Source of the DNA: Pseudomonadota bacterium
Lineage (GTDB): Bacteria; Pseudomonadota; Alphaproteobacteria; Caulobacterales; Caulobacteraceae
Length of the DNA stretch: 64,000 nt
Assembly (NCBI GenBank): GCA_023451375.1
Contig: JAEXZS010000085.1
Location: 1-64,000 of the forward strand
Direction of reading: 5' to 3'
Part shown: positions 20,157 through 28,277 of the stretch, in pieces
Position numbering within the stretch: the first letter of the stretch is position 1
Layout: every line of letters starts with the position of its first letter
Notes under the pieces: generated by a model
The model's database searches: none
What the model was told of the DNA's origin: nothing
The model's input: the letters and a program-made list of their open reading frames with translations, nothing else
Made by a program: the position numbers and the translations under genes

Positions 20157-20753
20157 TCAGCCGGCCCTCGCCAGCGTCACGGCTCGACGGCGGCCGTCCT
20201 GCAACAGCACGCCGCTCCAGCCCCCGGCGACGGCGTGGAGGCGCAGCTCGCCGCCGGCGGCGGGCACCACCACCGACTTTCCATCGGTCTGCACCGGCCC
20301 GGCGAAGCCGCTGTCCTGCCCGGCGGCGCGCGGCGTCAGCCGGCGCCAGGCGCCCTCGACCAGCCGGCCGCCGCCCAGATCGGTCAGGGCCAAGGACAGG
20401 ATCGGCCTGCCGTCGGCGTCCAGGACCCGCCATTTCCCGTCCAGCGGACCGGCGCGGCGGTCCATGTCGATCTCGGCCTGGGCCACGCCCTGGTCATAAG
20501 CCAGCTCGATGTCGGTGGGACTGGTCTCGTAGCTGCCGACGTAGGCGCCGACCACCACCGGCCGGCTCAGGGTGCGGCGGTGCAGCGCCTCATCAGCATC
20601 GCCCTCGGCCTCCTCTCGACCGAAATTCGACGCCGGCTCGAACGGGCGGACCGCGGGCGGCTGGTAGATTTCCGGAGTGGCCTCGAGATGGCCGTGGCGG
20701 GTCTGGAGGGTCAGGCTGGAAGCGAGGGCTGAAGCGAAGGCGAACCAGATCAT
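20157..20753 (-). CDS. Hypothetical exported protein
   Basis: I do not recognise this 198-residue protein. The ATG at 20753 starts a short signal-like segment (MIWFAFASALASSLTLQ); the frame is open for 49 more codons upstream, but that part is Arg-rich, has no signal and runs into the sdh promoter region. The body contains YVGSYETSPTDIELAYDQGV, repeated Gly-rich strands and WRVLDADGRPILSLALTDLG, suggesting a beta-rich fold. It is divergent from sdhC. Confidence 0.6.
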   Translation of the reverse strand: MIWFAFASALASSLTLQTRHGHLEATPEIYQPPAVRPFEPASNFGREEAEGDADEALHRRTLSRPVVVGAYVGSYETSPTDIELAYDQGVAQAEIDMDRRAGPLDGKWRVLDADGRPILSLALTDLGGGRLVEGAWRRLTPRAAGQDSGFAGPVQTDGKSVVVPAAGGELRLHAVAGGWSGVLLQDGRRRAVTLARAG

Positions 20754-20802
20754 GGGCTTAACCTGCCAAACGCCGACTCCCGACCGCAACCCCCAGCCCA
20801 AA

Positions 20803-20826
20803 ACGCGCGAAAACGTGATCGCGCGT
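20803..20826. promoter_or_regulatory. Inverted repeat in the sdhC upstream region
   Basis: ACGCGCGA, 8 bases, TCGCGCGT: perfect 8-bp arms, in the divergent region between the hypothetical exported protein and sdhC. It could be an operator; no regulator is identifiable. Confidence 0.3.
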
Positions 20827-20876
20827 GATGGAACCGAGAGCCACCGCCGCGGCACGACACTTCTTGATCGCGTTTG

Positions 20877-20882
20877 TTGACA
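20877..20882 (+). promoter_or_regulatory. Candidate -35 element of the sdhCDAB promoter
   Basis: A perfect TTGACA hexamer 77 bp before the sdhC ATG, followed by a small palindrome (CCGTC-T-GACGG at 20887-20897). The -10 region is not obvious. Confidence 0.35.
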
Positions 20883-20958
20883 CCGCCGTCTGACGGTCAC
20901 AAAAGCCTTCGCAACCGCACACGGCGATTGAATTCATTCGCTTTTGAGAACGATTCGC

Positions 20959-21423
20959 ATGACTCATCCCAACCCGACGTCGGGGGATGCGCGCGACGAC
21001 CAGACCGGCCGTTTCGTCACCCAGCCGAACGGTCGTGTCCGACCTCTTTCGCCTCACATGAGCATCTGGCGCTGGCACATGACCATGGCGGCGTCGATCC
21101 TGTTCCGGGCCACCATCATCGCGGCGACCGTAGGCGTCGTGATCGCGACGGCGTGGTTGGGGGCGCTGGCGTTCGGACCGGACGCCTATGACACGGCCCT
21201 GTCCTGGGCCGGTTCGCCGTTGGGCCTGTTGATCGGGTTCGGTCTGACGCTGGTGCTGTTCTCCTTCATCCTGAACGGCGCGCGGCACACCATCAACGAC
21301 ACCGGCAATGGCCTGACCCCCCGATCCGCCACCGTGCTGTCGCACATCTCGGTATGGGGGCCGATCGTCCTGGCGGTGTTGTTCTGGGTCGTCCTGTTCG
21401 TCACGGGGAGGGTTGCGCTGTGA
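20959..21423 (+). CDS. sdhC: Succinate dehydrogenase cytochrome b556 subunit
   Basis: One of the two membrane anchors of complex II, 154 residues, carrying haem b and part of the quinone site. Seen: RPLSPHMSIWRWHMTMAASI at the start of the first helix, three transmembrane helices, and FILNGARHTINDTGNGL, the G-x-RH-x3-D segment that supplies a haem-ligand histidine. It is first in sdhCDAB; its stop overlaps the sdhD start. The ATG at 20959 is preceded by a Fur-box-like sequence rather than a clear Shine-Dalgarno. Confidence 0.93.
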   Translation: MTHPNPTSGDARDDQTGRFVTQPNGRVRPLSPHMSIWRWHMTMAASILFRATIIAATVGVVIATAWLGALAFGPDAYDTALSWAGSPLGLLIGFGLTLVLFSFILNGARHTINDTGNGLTPRSATVLSHISVWGPIVLAVLFWVVLFVTGRVAL

Positions 21424-21824
21424 GCGGTCCCGCAAGGTTCAAGAACCACGTCAAGATTTCCGAACGCCACGGCGCCGGCGAATGGGCGACCGAGCGCGTC
21501 GCCCTGGTCATCCTGCTGCCGCTGGCGGTGTGGCTCGCTTCGACCGCATTCACCCTGACCGGCGCCGGCTACGACGCAGTGCTGGCCTGGTTCGCCAGTC
21601 CGCTGAACGCCGCCTTGCTGGCCGTCACCATGCTGATTTTCCTGGGATACGCCGGATTGGCCTGGAAGGTCATTCTGGAGGACTACATCAACCGGCCCGG
21701 AAACCGCGCCCTGCTGCTGGGCCTGCTCAACCTGGTCCTCCTCGTGCTGGCGGCCGCCAGCGTCTTCTTCATCGTGCGTCTGGCGCTGGGCTCGGCGCCC
21801 CTGCCCGCCGGCCTGGGAGCCTGA
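21420..21824 (+). CDS. sdhD: Succinate dehydrogenase hydrophobic membrane anchor subunit
   Basis: Second membrane anchor of complex II, 134 residues with three hydrophobic helices. ERHGAGEWATERVALVILLP at the start and GLAWKVILEDYINRPGNR (about residues 78-95) match alphaproteobacterial SdhD. It starts with a GTG that overlaps the sdhC stop (GTGA at 21420-21423), which implies translational coupling. sdhA follows 7 bp later. Confidence 0.92.
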   Translation: MSGPARFKNHVKISERHGAGEWATERVALVILLPLAVWLASTAFTLTGAGYDAVLAWFASPLNAALLAVTMLIFLGYAGLAWKVILEDYINRPGNRALLLGLLNLVLLVLAAASVFFIVRLALGSAPLPAGLGA

Positions 21825-21831
21825 TGCTGTA

Positions 21832-23631
21832 ATGGCTGCTTACGAACTCATCGATCACGAATACGACGTCGTCGTCGTCGGCGCCGGCGGCTCGGGCCTG
21901 CGCGCCGCCCTGGGCGCCGCCCAGCAGGGGCTGAAGGTCGCCTGCGTCACCAAGGTCTTCCCGACCCGTTCGCACACGGTCGCGGCGCAGGGCGGCATCT
22001 CGGCCTCGCTCGGCAACATGGGCGAGGACAGCTGGCAGTGGCACATGTACGACACCGTCAAGGGGTCGGATTGGCTGGGCGACCAGGACGCCATCGAATA
22101 CCTGGTCCGTAACGCGCCCAAGGCCGTTTACGAGCTGGAACACTGGGGCGTGCCCTTCTCGCGCACCGAAGAAGGCAAGATCTACCAGCGCGCCTTCGGC
22201 GGCATGACCCGCAACTTCGGCGAGGGCCCGGTGCAGCGCACCTGCGCCGCCGCCGACCGCACCGGCCACGCCATCCTGCACACCCTCTACGGCCAGTCGG
22301 TTCGTCGCGAGGTCAAGTTCTTCGTCGAATACTTCGCGCTGGACCTGATCATGCAGGCCCAATCTGATGGGACCCAGGCCTGCACCGGCGTCACCGCGCT
22401 TCAGCTCGACACCGGCCAGATGCACCAGTTCCGCGCCAAGATGGTGGTGCTGGCGACGGGCGGTTACGGCCGCGCCTACTTCTCGGCCACCTCGGCCCAC
22501 ACCTGCACCGGCGACGGCAACGCCATGGTGCTGCGCGCCGGCCTGCCGCTTCAGGACATGGAGTTCGTGCAGTTCCACCCCACCGGCATCTACGGCGCCG
22601 GCTGTCTGATCACCGAGGGCGCCCGCGGTGAAGGCGGCTATCTGACCAACTCGGAAGGCGAGCGCTTCATGGAGCGCTATGCGCCGACCGTGAAGGACCT
22701 GGCCCCGCGCGACATGGTTTCGCGCTCCATGACGATCGAAATCCGCGAAGGCCGCGGCGTGGGACCGAACAAGGACCACATCTTCCTGCACCTGGACCAC
22801 CTGGACCCGAAGATCCTGCACCAGCGCCTGCCGGGCATCTCGGAGTCGGCCAAGATATTCGCCGGCGTCGACGTGACCAAGGAGCCGATCCCGGTCCTGC
22901 CGACCGTCCACTACAATATGGGCGGCATCCCCACGAACTATCACGGCGAGGTGCTGACGCTGCGCGACGGCAACCCCGACAGCGTGGTTCCGGGCCTGAT
23001 GGCCGTCGGCGAAGCGGCCTGCGTCTCGGTGCACGGCGCGAACCGCCTGGGCTCCAACTCGCTGACCGACCTGGTGGTGTTCGGCCGCGCCGTCGGCCTG
23101 CGCTGCGGGGAAGTCGTCGACAAGGCCGCCGCCGTGCCGTCGGCGTCCAAGGCTCAGACCGACGCTCACCTGGCCCGGCTGGACCGCTTCCGCCATGCGA
23201 ACGGCTCGACCCCGACCGCCGAGCTGCGCCTGTCGATGCAGCGCGCCATGCAGGCCGACGCGGCGGTGTTCCGCACCGGCGAGACCCTGCAGCAGGGCGT
23301 CGACAAGCTGCGCGCCATCGACGCCGCCGGCGCCGACATCAAGACCACCGATCGCGGCCTGATCTGGAACACCGACCTGGTCGAGACGCTGGAATACGAC
23401 AACCTGGTGGCCCAAGCCCTGGTCACCATCGAGGGCGGCCTGAACCGGACGGAATCGCGCGGCGCCCATGCCCGCGAGGACTATCCGGACCGCGACGACG
23501 TCAACTGGATGAAGCACACCCTGGCCTGGAAGCGGCCGGGCGAGAACGTCCAGATCGATTACCGACCGGTCCACAACTACACCATGACCAACGAAGTCTC
23601 GTATATCGAGCCCAAGGCGCGGGTTTACTAA
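21832..23631 (+). CDS. sdhA: Succinate dehydrogenase flavoprotein subunit
   Basis: Catalytic subunit of complex II, 599 residues, oxidising succinate to fumarate with covalent FAD. Seen: the Rossmann motif VVVGAGGSGLRAALG, the flavinylation segment TRSHTVAAQGGISASLG (His is the FAD attachment site), QFHPTGIYGAGCLITEGARG, and the C-terminal substrate-binding stretch SRGAHAREDYPDRDD. Length and motifs are standard. Third gene of sdhCDAB, followed after one base by sdhB. Confidence 0.98.
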   Translation: MAAYELIDHEYDVVVVGAGGSGLRAALGAAQQGLKVACVTKVFPTRSHTVAAQGGISASLGNMGEDSWQWHMYDTVKGSDWLGDQDAIEYLVRNAPKAVYELEHWGVPFSRTEEGKIYQRAFGGMTRNFGEGPVQRTCAAADRTGHAILHTLYGQSVRREVKFFVEYFALDLIMQAQSDGTQACTGVTALQLDTGQMHQFRAKMVVLATGGYGRAYFSATSAHTCTGDGNAMVLRAGLPLQDMEFVQFHPTGIYGAGCLITEGARGEGGYLTNSEGERFMERYAPTVKDLAPRDMVSRSMTIEIREGRGVGPNKDHIFLHLDHLDPKILHQRLPGISESAKIFAGVDVTKEPIPVLPTVHYNMGGIPTNYHGEVLTLRDGNPDSVVPGLMAVGEAACVSVHGANRLGSNSLTDLVVFGRAVGLRCGEVVDKAAAVPSASKAQTDAHLARLDRFRHANGSTPTAELRLSMQRAMQADAAVFRTGETLQQGVDKLRAIDAAGADIKTTDRGLIWNTDLVETLEYDNLVAQALVTIEGGLNRTESRGAHAREDYPDRDDVNWMKHTLAWKRPGENVQIDYRPVHNYTMTNEVSYIEPKARVY

Positions 23632-23632
23632 G

Positions 23633-24430
23633 ATGGTGCAGCTCACTCTCCCCAGGGGCTCCAAGCCGACCAAGGGCAAGGTCTTCAAGGCTCCGGCCGG
23701 CGCCAAGGACGTCAAGACCTACAAGGTCTATCGCTATGATCCGGAGGTCGACGCCGATCCGCGCTGGGATGTCTATGAGGTGCCGTCGGGCGACCACGGC
23801 CCGATGCTGCTGGACGCGCTGATCCACATCAAGAACGCCATCGACCCGACCCTGTCGTTCCGGCGCTCGTGCCGCGAGGGCATCTGCGGCTCCTGCTCCA
23901 TGAACATCGACGGGCGCAACGCCCTGGCCTGCACCAAGGGCTGGGAGGAGTGCCAGTCGGCCAACATCACCATCGCGCCCCTGCCGCACCAACCGGTGGT
24001 CAAGGACCTGGTGACCGACCTGAGCCTGTTCTACGCCCAGTACGATTCCATCCAGCCATACCTCCAGTCCGACGAGCCGGACCCGGAGAAGGAACGGCTG
24101 CAGACCCCGGCCGAGCGCGAGAAGCTGGACGGTCTGTACGAGTGCATCCTGTGCGCCTGCTGCTCGACCTCCTGCCCCAGCTACTGGTGGAACCAGGAAG
24201 AGTATCTCGGCCCGGCGGCGCTGCTGCAGTCCTATCGCTGGATCGCCGACAGCCGCGACGACGCGACGGACAAGCGCCTCGACGACCTCGAGGATCCGTT
24301 CAAGCTCTATCGCTGCCACACCATCATGAACTGCGCCCAGGTCTGCCCCAAGGGGCTGAACCCGGCCAAGGCCATCGCCGAGACCAAGAAGCTGATGGTC
24401 GCGCCGTCCCGCAACAAGCGCGCGGCCTGA
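23633..24430 (+). CDS. sdhB: Succinate dehydrogenase iron-sulfur subunit
   Basis: Electron-transfer subunit of complex II, 265 residues. All three cluster motifs are present: [2Fe-2S] in SCREGICGSCSMNIDGRNAL, [4Fe-4S] in CILCACCSTSCPSYWWN, and [3Fe-4S]/[4Fe-4S] in CHTIMNCAQVCPKGLNP. It closes the operon. A GC-rich hairpin lies downstream at 24482-24500 in the leader of the next gene; a separate terminator with a T tract is not visible. Confidence 0.97.
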   Translation: MVQLTLPRGSKPTKGKVFKAPAGAKDVKTYKVYRYDPEVDADPRWDVYEVPSGDHGPMLLDALIHIKNAIDPTLSFRRSCREGICGSCSMNIDGRNALACTKGWEECQSANITIAPLPHQPVVKDLVTDLSLFYAQYDSIQPYLQSDEPDPEKERLQTPAEREKLDGLYECILCACCSTSCPSYWWNQEEYLGPAALLQSYRWIADSRDDATDKRLDDLEDPFKLYRCHTIMNCAQVCPKGLNPAKAIAETKKLMVAPSRNKRAA

Positions 24431-24481
24431 TATGTCCAATGGCGGCCTCTAGGAACACCGCCGCTATGTGAGAGTTGCTGG

Positions 24482-24500
24482 AGGCGCGCGTGTCGCGCCT
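24482..24500 (+). other. Hairpin in the leader of the DUF4142 lipoprotein gene
   Basis: AGGCGCG-CGTGT-CGCGCCT, perfect 7-bp stem, ending two bases before the AGGAG ribosome-binding site of the next gene. It may partly terminate sdhCDAB transcripts or shape the following leader; it has no T tract. Confidence 0.4.
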
Positions 24501-24513
24501 TCAGGAGCTCTCT

Positions 24514-25065
24514 ATGAAAAGACTTATGTTTTGCGCGGCCGCCGCGCTTCTCTCCGCCTGTAGTTCCATGCCGACCGGCCAGGCCGCGATGGTCGCCGAA
24601 GCCGCGATGGAGCAGCCCGCCCCCGCCGCCATGGACTTCGTGCGGATGGCCGGGGCCAGCGATCTGTACGAGATTCAATCTAGCCAGATCGTGATGCAGA
24701 CGACGCAGAACGCGGATCTGCGCGCCTTCGCCCAGATGATGATCGACCACCACACTCAGACGACCGCGACCGTGACCGCCGCCGCCCGGGAAGCGGGCAT
24801 GACGCCGCCGCCTCCGGCCCTCGACACGGCGAAGAGCCAGATGATCCGTGAGCTGCAGGCCGCCCAGGGCATGGACCGCGACATGCTCTACATCCGGCAG
24901 CAGGTGGCGGCGCATCGCGAGGCCCTGACTCTGCACACCAGCTATTCCAGGAACGGCGACACGCCTCAGCTGAAGGCGGCGGCGACCTCAGCCGTTCCCA
25001 TCGTGGCGCGACACTACAACGCCGTCGTCGCCATGCAGGAAGGCGGCATGGACCACCAGATGTAG
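24514..25065 (+). CDS. DUF4142 family lipoprotein
   Basis: A 183-residue envelope protein. The signal MKRLMFCAAAALLSACSS has a lipobox ending LSAC. The mature part is helical with MDFVRMAGASDLYEIQSSQI, MMIDHHTQTTATVTAAAREA and a C-terminal HYNAVVAMQEGG, the conserved pattern of DUF4142 (a ferritin-like four-helix fold, function unclear). An AGGAGCTCTCT ribosome-binding site precedes the ATG at 24514. Confidence 0.8.
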   Translation: MKRLMFCAAAALLSACSSMPTGQAAMVAEAAMEQPAPAAMDFVRMAGASDLYEIQSSQIVMQTTQNADLRAFAQMMIDHHTQTTATVTAAAREAGMTPPPPALDTAKSQMIRELQAAQGMDRDMLYIRQQVAAHREALTLHTSYSRNGDTPQLKAAATSAVPIVARHYNAVVAMQEGGMDHQM

Positions 25066-25072
25066 GTGGAGG

Positions 25073-25100
25073 AGGCGGGGCGGCCGCGACCGCCCCGCCT
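25073..25100. terminator. GC-rich hairpin between convergent genes
   Basis: AGGCGGGGCGG-CCGCGA-CCGCCCCGCCT, perfect 11-bp stem. There is no T tract on either side, so it is a likely but not textbook bidirectional terminator for the DUF4142 and metallo-hydrolase genes. Confidence 0.6.
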
Positions 25101-25110
25101 GTATGTCGGA

Positions 25111-25959
25111 TCAGGCCGCCAGCGGTTCGCCCATCTGGCAGCGTTCGAGTTCGACCGGGTCGTGGGCGCAGATCATGCGCACGCCCGCCGAGCGGTCCAG
25201 CGACAGTTCGCGCAGACGCCGCTGGTTGGCTAGTCGCGCCTCGCGGTCGACCTCCATGAGGTTCTGATAAAGCCGCAGGCCCGGGGTGCATCGGCGCTCG
25301 GGCTTTCGCACTTCGTCCCGATGGAAGTAGGCGTCGCCGGCGTGCAGCAGCCAGCCGTCCGCGCCCTGTACGGCGACACCGGCATGGCCCCAGGTGTGAC
25401 CGGCCAGCGGCGTCAGCAGGATTTCCGGCGGCAGCCCCTGAAGATCCCTTACCGCCTCGAACCCGAACCAGGGCTCGCCCTTGCCGCCGTCATAGGCGAC
25501 CCAGTCGGAAACGCCGTCGTACTGCATCGGGCGATAGCGCTTCCGAGACGTCACGCCGCCGTCCCCACGCCTCGCGGCGTCGAGTTCGGTCGTCGTCACG
25601 TGAACGCGCGCTTCAGGAAAGTCCTCGATGCCGCCGGCGTGATCAAAGTCGAGGTGGGTCAGGATAATGTGGCGCACGTCGCGGGCGGAGAAGCCCAGCG
25701 CCTCGACCTGGCGCAGAGCCGTCTCCTCCTCGCGGAAGCGGATGTTCATCAGCGCGTGCATCAACCGGCTGGTGCGAGGGTGGGGCGCCCGCACATCCTT
25801 CAGTCCATAGCCGGTATCGACCAGCACCAGGCCGGACGTGGGCGTCTCGATCAGCAGACAATGGCAAACCAGGCGGGCGAACACTCCATGGCTGCAGCCG
25901 TCCATCAGCCGCCCGCCCAGGGGACAATCGGTGCCGCAGTTGAGGTGATGAATCTTCAT
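25111..25959 (-). CDS. Metallo-beta-lactamase-fold hydrolase (lactonase-like)
   Basis: A 282-residue protein with the zinc-binding signature ILTHLDFDHAGGIEDFP (H-x-D-x-DH type), a second His in LAGHTWGHAGV, an Asp in LLHAGDAYFH and a late His in ICAHDPVE. The MKIHHLNCGTDCPLGG start resembles the N-acyl-homoserine-lactonase-like branch, but lactonase activity is only an inference; no quorum-sensing gene is nearby. The ATG at 25959 is preferred because it begins this conserved N-terminus. It is divergent from the ferredoxin gene. Confidence 0.82.
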   Translation of the reverse strand: MKIHHLNCGTDCPLGGRLMDGCSHGVFARLVCHCLLIETPTSGLVLVDTGYGLKDVRAPHPRTSRLMHALMNIRFREEETALRQVEALGFSARDVRHIILTHLDFDHAGGIEDFPEARVHVTTTELDAARRGDGGVTSRKRYRPMQYDGVSDWVAYDGGKGEPWFGFEAVRDLQGLPPEILLTPLAGHTWGHAGVAVQGADGWLLHAGDAYFHRDEVRKPERRCTPGLRLYQNLMEVDREARLANQRRLRELSLDRSAGVRMICAHDPVELERCQMGEPLAA

Positions 25960-26029
25960 TTTTCCCGAACCCGCCGCGGGCAGGCCAGTTCCGGATTGCG
26001 AACCTTCCAAAGCGCGCTATGACCCCGGC

Positions 26030-26350
26030 ATGCCCAAGATCACCTACATCGAGCATGACGGGACCGAGCACGTCGTCGACGTGAAGCCGGGGCTGTCCGT
26101 CATGGAAGGCGCGATCCGCAACAGTGTGCCGGGCATCGACGCCGATTGCGGCGGCGCCTGCGCCTGCGCCACCTGCCACGTCTATGTCGACGAGGCCTGG
26201 CGCGCAGCAACCGGCCAGCCCAGCGCCATGGAGGAGTCGATGCTGGACTTCGCCGAGGAGGTGGAGCCGAACTCGCGCCTGTCGTGCCAGATCCGCGTCT
26301 CAGACGCGTTGGACGGCCTGATCGTCCGCCTCCCCGAGAACCAGCACTGA
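26030..26350 (+). CDS. [2Fe-2S] ferredoxin, adrenodoxin type
   Basis: A 106-residue electron carrier. The cluster ligands are Cys40, Cys46, Cys49 and Cys86 in DADCGGACACATCHVYV and LSCQIRV, spacing C-x5-C-x2-C-x36-C, diagnostic of vertebrate-type ferredoxins that serve P450s or Fe-S assembly. A fifth cysteine, Cys44, sits within the loop. The next gene starts one base after its stop, so the two are co-transcribed. Its redox partner is not in the window. Confidence 0.92.
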   Translation: MPKITYIEHDGTEHVVDVKPGLSVMEGAIRNSVPGIDADCGGACACATCHVYVDEAWRAATGQPSAMEESMLDFAEEVEPNSRLSCQIRVSDALDGLIVRLPENQH

Positions 26351-26351
26351 C

Positions 26352-27164
26352 ATGACGCGGGTCGATCCGGACGTCCTGGCGATCGTAGGGCGGCTGATCG
26401 ACGAGGCGAGCCGCGAAGACGGACGCCCGCCGGTCATCGGCGTAGCGGGGGCGCAGGGCTGCGGGAAATCGACGCTCGCGGCCGAGGCGGCCGTCGTCTT
26501 CGGCGCCGTCGCCCTTTCGCTCGACGACGTCTATCTGACACGGGCCGAACGCCTGGTCCGCTCACGTGACCTCCATCCTCTGTTCGCCACGCGCGGGCCG
26601 CCCGGAACGCACGATCTGGCGCTGCTAAACGGCGTGCTTGATGCGCTGCAAGCCGCCGGGCCTGACGCCGCGACGCCGCTGCCGGCTTTCGACAAGCTGG
26701 CCGACGAAAGGCGTCCCGAGGCGGATTGGCGCGTGGTGCGCGGTCGACCCCGCGCCGTCATCCTCGAGGGCTGGTGCCTCGGCGCCCTGTCCCAATCCGA
26801 AGAGGCTGTGCACTCGCCGCTCAATGCGCTGGAACGGGAAGACGACCCCCAGGGCGTATGGCGACGCGGCGTCAATGCGCGGCTGGCCGGCGAGTATGCG
26901 GCGGTGTTCGCGCGGCTGGATCGGACGCTTTACCTGCGACCGCCAGCTTTCGAGCAGGTGCTGGACTGGCGTTGCGAGCAGGAGGCGGCGCTGCTGGGCG
27001 TCGCGAAGCTGCCGTCCGGGCGCCGCGCCGAACTGGGCCGCTTCGTCCAGCACTTCGAGCGGCTGACGCGGCGCATGATGGACGGCGGGGTCCGCGCCGA
27101 CGCCATGGTCCGGCTTGACGCGGATCGCCGCGCCGTCGCCACCGGCGGCGTCGGGGCGCGTTAG
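26352..27164 (+). CDS. P-loop kinase, D-glycerate 3-kinase/YggC-like
   Basis: A 270-residue soluble protein with a Walker A motif GVAGAQGCGKSTLA (about residues 31-44), a VALSLDDVYLTRAER segment corresponding to Walker B and lid regions, and VILEGWCLGALSQ. These are features of the PRK/uridine-kinase-like branch that includes D-glycerate 3-kinase and predicted kinases of that family. The phosphate acceptor is unproven. It starts one base after the ferredoxin gene stop. Confidence 0.75.
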   Translation: MTRVDPDVLAIVGRLIDEASREDGRPPVIGVAGAQGCGKSTLAAEAAVVFGAVALSLDDVYLTRAERLVRSRDLHPLFATRGPPGTHDLALLNGVLDALQAAGPDAATPLPAFDKLADERRPEADWRVVRGRPRAVILEGWCLGALSQSEEAVHSPLNALEREDDPQGVWRRGVNARLAGEYAAVFARLDRTLYLRPPAFEQVLDWRCEQEAALLGVAKLPSGRRAELGRFVQHFERLTRRMMDGGVRADAMVRLDADRRAVATGGVGAR

Positions 27165-27171
27165 CGGGGCT

Positions 27172-27528
27172 GTGGGTTGGTTCGGTCCAAAATTCGGTCG
27201 CGCTTCCGATCCCGACGATCGCCGGGGGGAGCCGCGCCGGGCGGCGAACGCGCGCGGCGTGGTGTCCGGGCCCGGACTGGAGATGACCTGCGTCATCGCC
27301 GACCTGTCCGTCTCCGGCATGCGGCTGCGGCTGGACCGAAACGCCGCCCTGCCCCGCGAGGTGGTGGTCATCGACGTCTCGGAGGCGCTCGCCTATCCGG
27401 CTTCGGTCGTCTGGCAGAAGGGGCAGGAAGCCGGAATCAAACAGGCCGGCCCGACCTCGCTGAGAGGCCTGGTGCCGGCCCGGATGGCCGCCGCGCGCGA
27501 CGCCTGGCTTCGCGCGGGCGGCCGTTAG
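27172..27528 (+). CDS. PilZ domain protein (candidate c-di-GMP receptor)
   Basis: A short protein of 118 residues made of one PilZ domain. Seen: RRGEPRRAANARGVV supplies the Arg-rich N-terminal motif and VIADLSVSGMRLRLD the D-x-S-x-x-G motif that grips cyclic di-GMP. A GTG at 27172 is taken as start (VGWFGPKFG...), seven bases after the kinase stop; this start is a judgement. It ends 13 bp from the convergent hsp20 gene. Confidence 0.75.
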   Translation: MGWFGPKFGRASDPDDRRGEPRRAANARGVVSGPGLEMTCVIADLSVSGMRLRLDRNAALPREVVVIDVSEALAYPASVVWQKGQEAGIKQAGPTSLRGLVPARMAAARDAWLRAGGR

Positions 27529-27541
27529 GCGGGAAGACGGC

Positions 27542-28027
27542 TCAGGCCGCCTTCGCCTTCTTGTCCGCCTCGCCCTGGACCTGCCCCTCGATCAGAGGCG
27601 TGCCCGAGCCGATCTCGATGCGGCGGGGCTTCAGGGCCTCGGGCAGCTCGCGCTTCAGCGAGATCGACAGCAGGCCGTTGACCAGGTTGGCGTCGGTGAC
27701 GACCACATAGTCGGCCAGCTGGAACCGGCGCTCGAAGTCACGCTCGGCCAAGCCGCGATGCAGATAGGTCTTCTGCGGCTGGTCGTCGTTGGCGGTCTTG
27801 CGGCCGGTGACGGTCAGCAGGTTCTCCTTCACCTCGATGTTCAGCTCGTCGGGGGTGAAACCGGCGACGGCGATCTCGATGCGATAGGCGTTCTCGCCCG
27901 TGGTCTCGATATTGTAGGGCGGATAGCCGGTGTCCTGGCTGGTGCGCGCGGCGCTCTCCAGCAGGTTGGCCAGACGGTCGAAGCCCACGGCCGACCGGTA
28001 CAGCGGGGTGAAATCATAGGTACGCAT
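27542..28027 (-). CDS. Small heat-shock protein, Hsp20/IbpA family
   Basis: An ATP-independent holdase of 161 residues. Seen: the N-terminus MRTYDFTPLYRSAVGFDRL, the alpha-crystallin domain with YRIEIAVAGFTPDELNIEV and GLAERDFERRFQLADYV, and the C-terminal I-x-I-like RRIEIG extension, all matching the IbpA class A type of alphaproteobacteria. AGGAGG lies 6 bp before the ATG at 28027; an ATG two codons upstream directly abuts the AGGAGG and is less likely. The leader appears to fold into a ROSE-like thermometer. Confidence 0.92.
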   Translation of the reverse strand: MRTYDFTPLYRSAVGFDRLANLLESAARTSQDTGYPPYNIETTGENAYRIEIAVAGFTPDELNIEVKENLLTVTGRKTANDDQPQKTYLHRGLAERDFERRFQLADYVVVTDANLVNGLLSISLKRELPEALKPRRIEIGSGTPLIEGQVQGEADKKAKAA

Positions 28028-28083
28028 CAGCATCCTCCTGAGGATCAGCAAGGTTGAGCCGCCCGGCGTTTTGGCCCGGACGG
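28028..28083 (-). promoter_or_regulatory. ROSE-like RNA thermometer candidate in the hsp20 leader
   Basis: On the minus strand the leader holds an 8-bp hairpin CCGTCCGG-GCCAAAACG-CCGGGCGG (28083-28059). It then holds TTGCT (28051-28047), which can pair with AGGA of the AGGAGG ribosome-binding site (28039-28034) with a bulged G, the defining pairing of ROSE elements. ATCCT-CAGG-AGGAT is an alternative pairing that also masks the site. No sigma-32-like promoter was found. Confidence 0.55.
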
Positions 28084-28277
28084 ATGGAGCTCAGTCCTGC
28101 CGGCCCGAAATCGGCTCCGGCGGGTCTGGAGAGCCCGGGATCGGCGCTCTCGGAGGCTGAGATGGGATCGGCGGACAGGCCGTCAAGGGCCGCGCGTCAA
28201 TTCGTCGACCGCCCCGAAAGCGCCATTGGCCTGTCGCCCCGGCCTGCTATGGAGAAGGGCAATCCGGGAGGACATTC

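Noticed and set aside
21769..23715. 648-codon open frame opposite sdhA
   Set aside because: Antisense shadow of the certain sdhA gene; composition low in Lys and Asn, no domain.
25111..25959. Metallo-hydrolase as quorum-quenching lactonase
   Set aside because: The N-terminus resembles that branch, but zinc-site motifs are shared by many MBL hydrolases and no autoinducer gene is nearby; kept as a general call.
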